Shown here in pieces: positions 6,229 through 6,506 of a stretch of DNA of 6,506 nt; position 1 is the first letter of the stretch; each line of letters begins with the position of its first letter. The notes under the pieces are model-generated. The model was not told the origin of the DNA. It worked only from the letters and a program-made list of their open reading frames with translations, and did not search any database. The translations under genes were made by a program, and so were the position numbers. Where the stretch lies: contig JALPXQ010000069.1 in assembly GCA_023271515.1 (NCBI GenBank), positions 1 through 6,506 on the forward strand, written 5' to 3'. Origin of the DNA: Dehalococcoidia bacterium (GTDB lineage Bacteria; Chloroflexota; Dehalococcoidia; SZUA-161; SpSt-899).

Positions 6229-6250
6229 GGCCTGCGGCCGGGGGCAGGCC
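6229..6250 (-). terminator. GC-rich hairpin downstream of the ferredoxin gene, possible terminator
   Basis: GGCCTGC (6229-6235) and GCAGGCC (6244-6250) form a perfect 7-bp stem with an 8-nt loop, about 30 nt after the ferredoxin stop codon. No U-run follows on the minus strand, so it is not a classical intrinsic terminator; it could be a Rho-independent-like pause, an RNA-stabilising 3' end or part of a repeat. Confidence 0.3.
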
Positions 6251-6278
6251 TGACAACCGGAGTAATTATCCCTTCTAC

Positions 6279-6506
6279 TTAGACAGCCGCCGGTGTCTGA
6301 CCGGGGAAAAGCGCCTTCCATTTCTCCAGTAACTGCTCCCGGGACTCCTCGTGGTCCGGATCAGGGATACAGCAGTCCATCGGACAGACCTCAACGCATT
6401 TTTGAGACTCAAACCATCCGACGCACTCGGTGCACCTCGTGGGATCGATCTCGTAGATTTCATCTCCCTCTGTGATCGCCTCATTCTTGCATTCGGGTTC
6501 ACAGGC
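6279..6506 (-). CDS. YfhL-type 2[4Fe-4S] ferredoxin, 3' part (cut by right edge)
   Basis: The 75 visible residues end at TAA (6281-6279). They begin ACEPECKNEAITEGDEIYEI, equivalent to the third and fourth Cys of the first cluster in YfhL-type ferredoxins (the CxxCxxCEPECPNEAI pattern), so only about 12-15 N-terminal residues are missing. The second cluster is in C25TEC28VGWFESQKC37VEVC41P, with the 8-residue insertion between the second and third Cys that typifies this Alvin/YfhL group and gives very low redox potential clusters. C45-C46 and a charged helix (HEESREQLLEKWKALF) follow, as in the family. The Pro that normally follows the fourth Cys of cluster 1 is Lys here (PECKNEAI). It is a soluble cytoplasmic electron carrier; the partner is unknown, though the next gene downstream also carries two 4Fe-4S sites. 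It is separated from that gene by about 280 bp, so it may be its own transcription unit. Confidence 0.9.
   Translation of the reverse strand, partial: ACEPECKNEAITEGDEIYEIDPTRCTECVGWFESQKCVEVCPMDCCIPDPDHEESREQLLEKWKALFPGQTPAAV

Larger units (their letters stand above)
5997..6278. other. Non-coding interval between ferredoxin and DUF362 genes
   Basis: About 280 bp with no credible gene. A + strand ORF of 97 codons crosses it but has no recognisable domain. The interval holds several perfect stems: CCTG/CAGG at 6141-6149, CTTC/GAAG at 6154-6178 enclosing CCCCTGAGGGG, CGGTT/AACCG at 6201-6218, and GGCCTGC/GCAGGCC at 6229-6250. On the + strand GAGATTGCTTCACTACC (from 6114) resembles one end of the dispersed Chloroflexota-type repeats ('gagattgcttcgct...'), possibly a decayed copy. 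I found no tRNA, and no cobalamin- or SAM-riboswitch consensus that I could recognise. Confidence 0.5.

Noticed and set aside
5997..6278. SAM or cobalamin riboswitch upstream of the mtnA operon
   Set aside because: No recognisable conserved core of either class on the minus strand; hairpins alone do not support the call.
5989..6282. 97-codon + strand ORF across the intergenic region
   Set aside because: No recognisable domain, lies over palindromic sequence, no convincing ribosome site, opposite to all genes in the window.
6275..6502. 75-codon minus-strand ORF at the right end
   Set aside because: It is a frame shadow of the YfhL-type ferredoxin, whose Cys motifs are in another frame and run off the edge.
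1..6506. CRISPR array, tRNA/rRNA, transposase or integrase
   Set aside because: No regularly spaced direct repeats, no tRNA-like cloverleaf and no mobile-element proteins seen; the only repeat traces are the short palindromic elements listed.

Overview
The window comes from a moderately GC-rich (by eye mid-to-high 50s %), probably strictly anaerobic bacterium. Every supported gene lies on the minus strand, so transcription runs from the right end to the left. The gene mix (YfhL-type ferredoxin, DUF362 ferredoxin protein, short MetE/UROD-like methyltransferase, SCP-x-type thiolase paired with a DUF35 protein) and a dispersed repeat of the 'TTCTGAGCGTAGCGAAGAA' type are most reminiscent of Chloroflexota/Dehalococcoidia or similar anaerobic lineages. 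That placement is inference; there is no rRNA or other marker gene here.

In transcription order: (1) the 3' part of a 2[4Fe-4S] ferredoxin of the YfhL type, cut by the right edge (6279-6506). (2) A non-coding stretch of about 280 bp with several hairpins, a possible degenerate repeat and a weak promoter candidate (5997-6278). (3) A compact operon: a DUF362 protein with a C-terminal double 4Fe-4S domain, then mtnA (methylthioribose-1-phosphate isomerase), mtnP (methylthioadenosine phosphorylase) and a short MetE/UROD-like zinc methyltransferase. The first three are joined by a 4-nt gap and a 13-nt overlap, with strong Shine-Dalgarno (SD) sequences inside the upstream genes. (4) A wrecked SCP-x-type thiolase (915-1788): its start codon appears changed to AGG behind an intact SD, it carries an in-frame TAG, an internal frame-shifting deletion and a missing C-terminal third. 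(5) An apparently intact DUF35 zinc-ribbon/OB-fold protein that would have partnered the thiolase, then a very small Lys/Arg-rich ORF (36 aa), then the N-terminus of a COG2187-type kinase-fold protein cut by the left edge.

Functional reading: MtnP splits methylthioadenosine (and possibly 5'-deoxyadenosine) to adenine and a ribose-1-phosphate derivative, and MtnA isomerises that to the ribulose-1-phosphate form. The O2-dependent steps of the classical methionine salvage pathway (MtnB/C/D) are absent from the window. The partners are instead two iron-sulfur proteins and a methionine-synthase-like methyltransferase, which suggests an anaerobic route for handling the SAM-derived by-product, or simple co-expression of SAM-cycle genes. 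The two clearest oddities are a dispersed repeat captured in frame inside mtnA, adding about 20 codons to an otherwise intact enzyme, and the thiolase pseudogene with its DUF35 partner still open.
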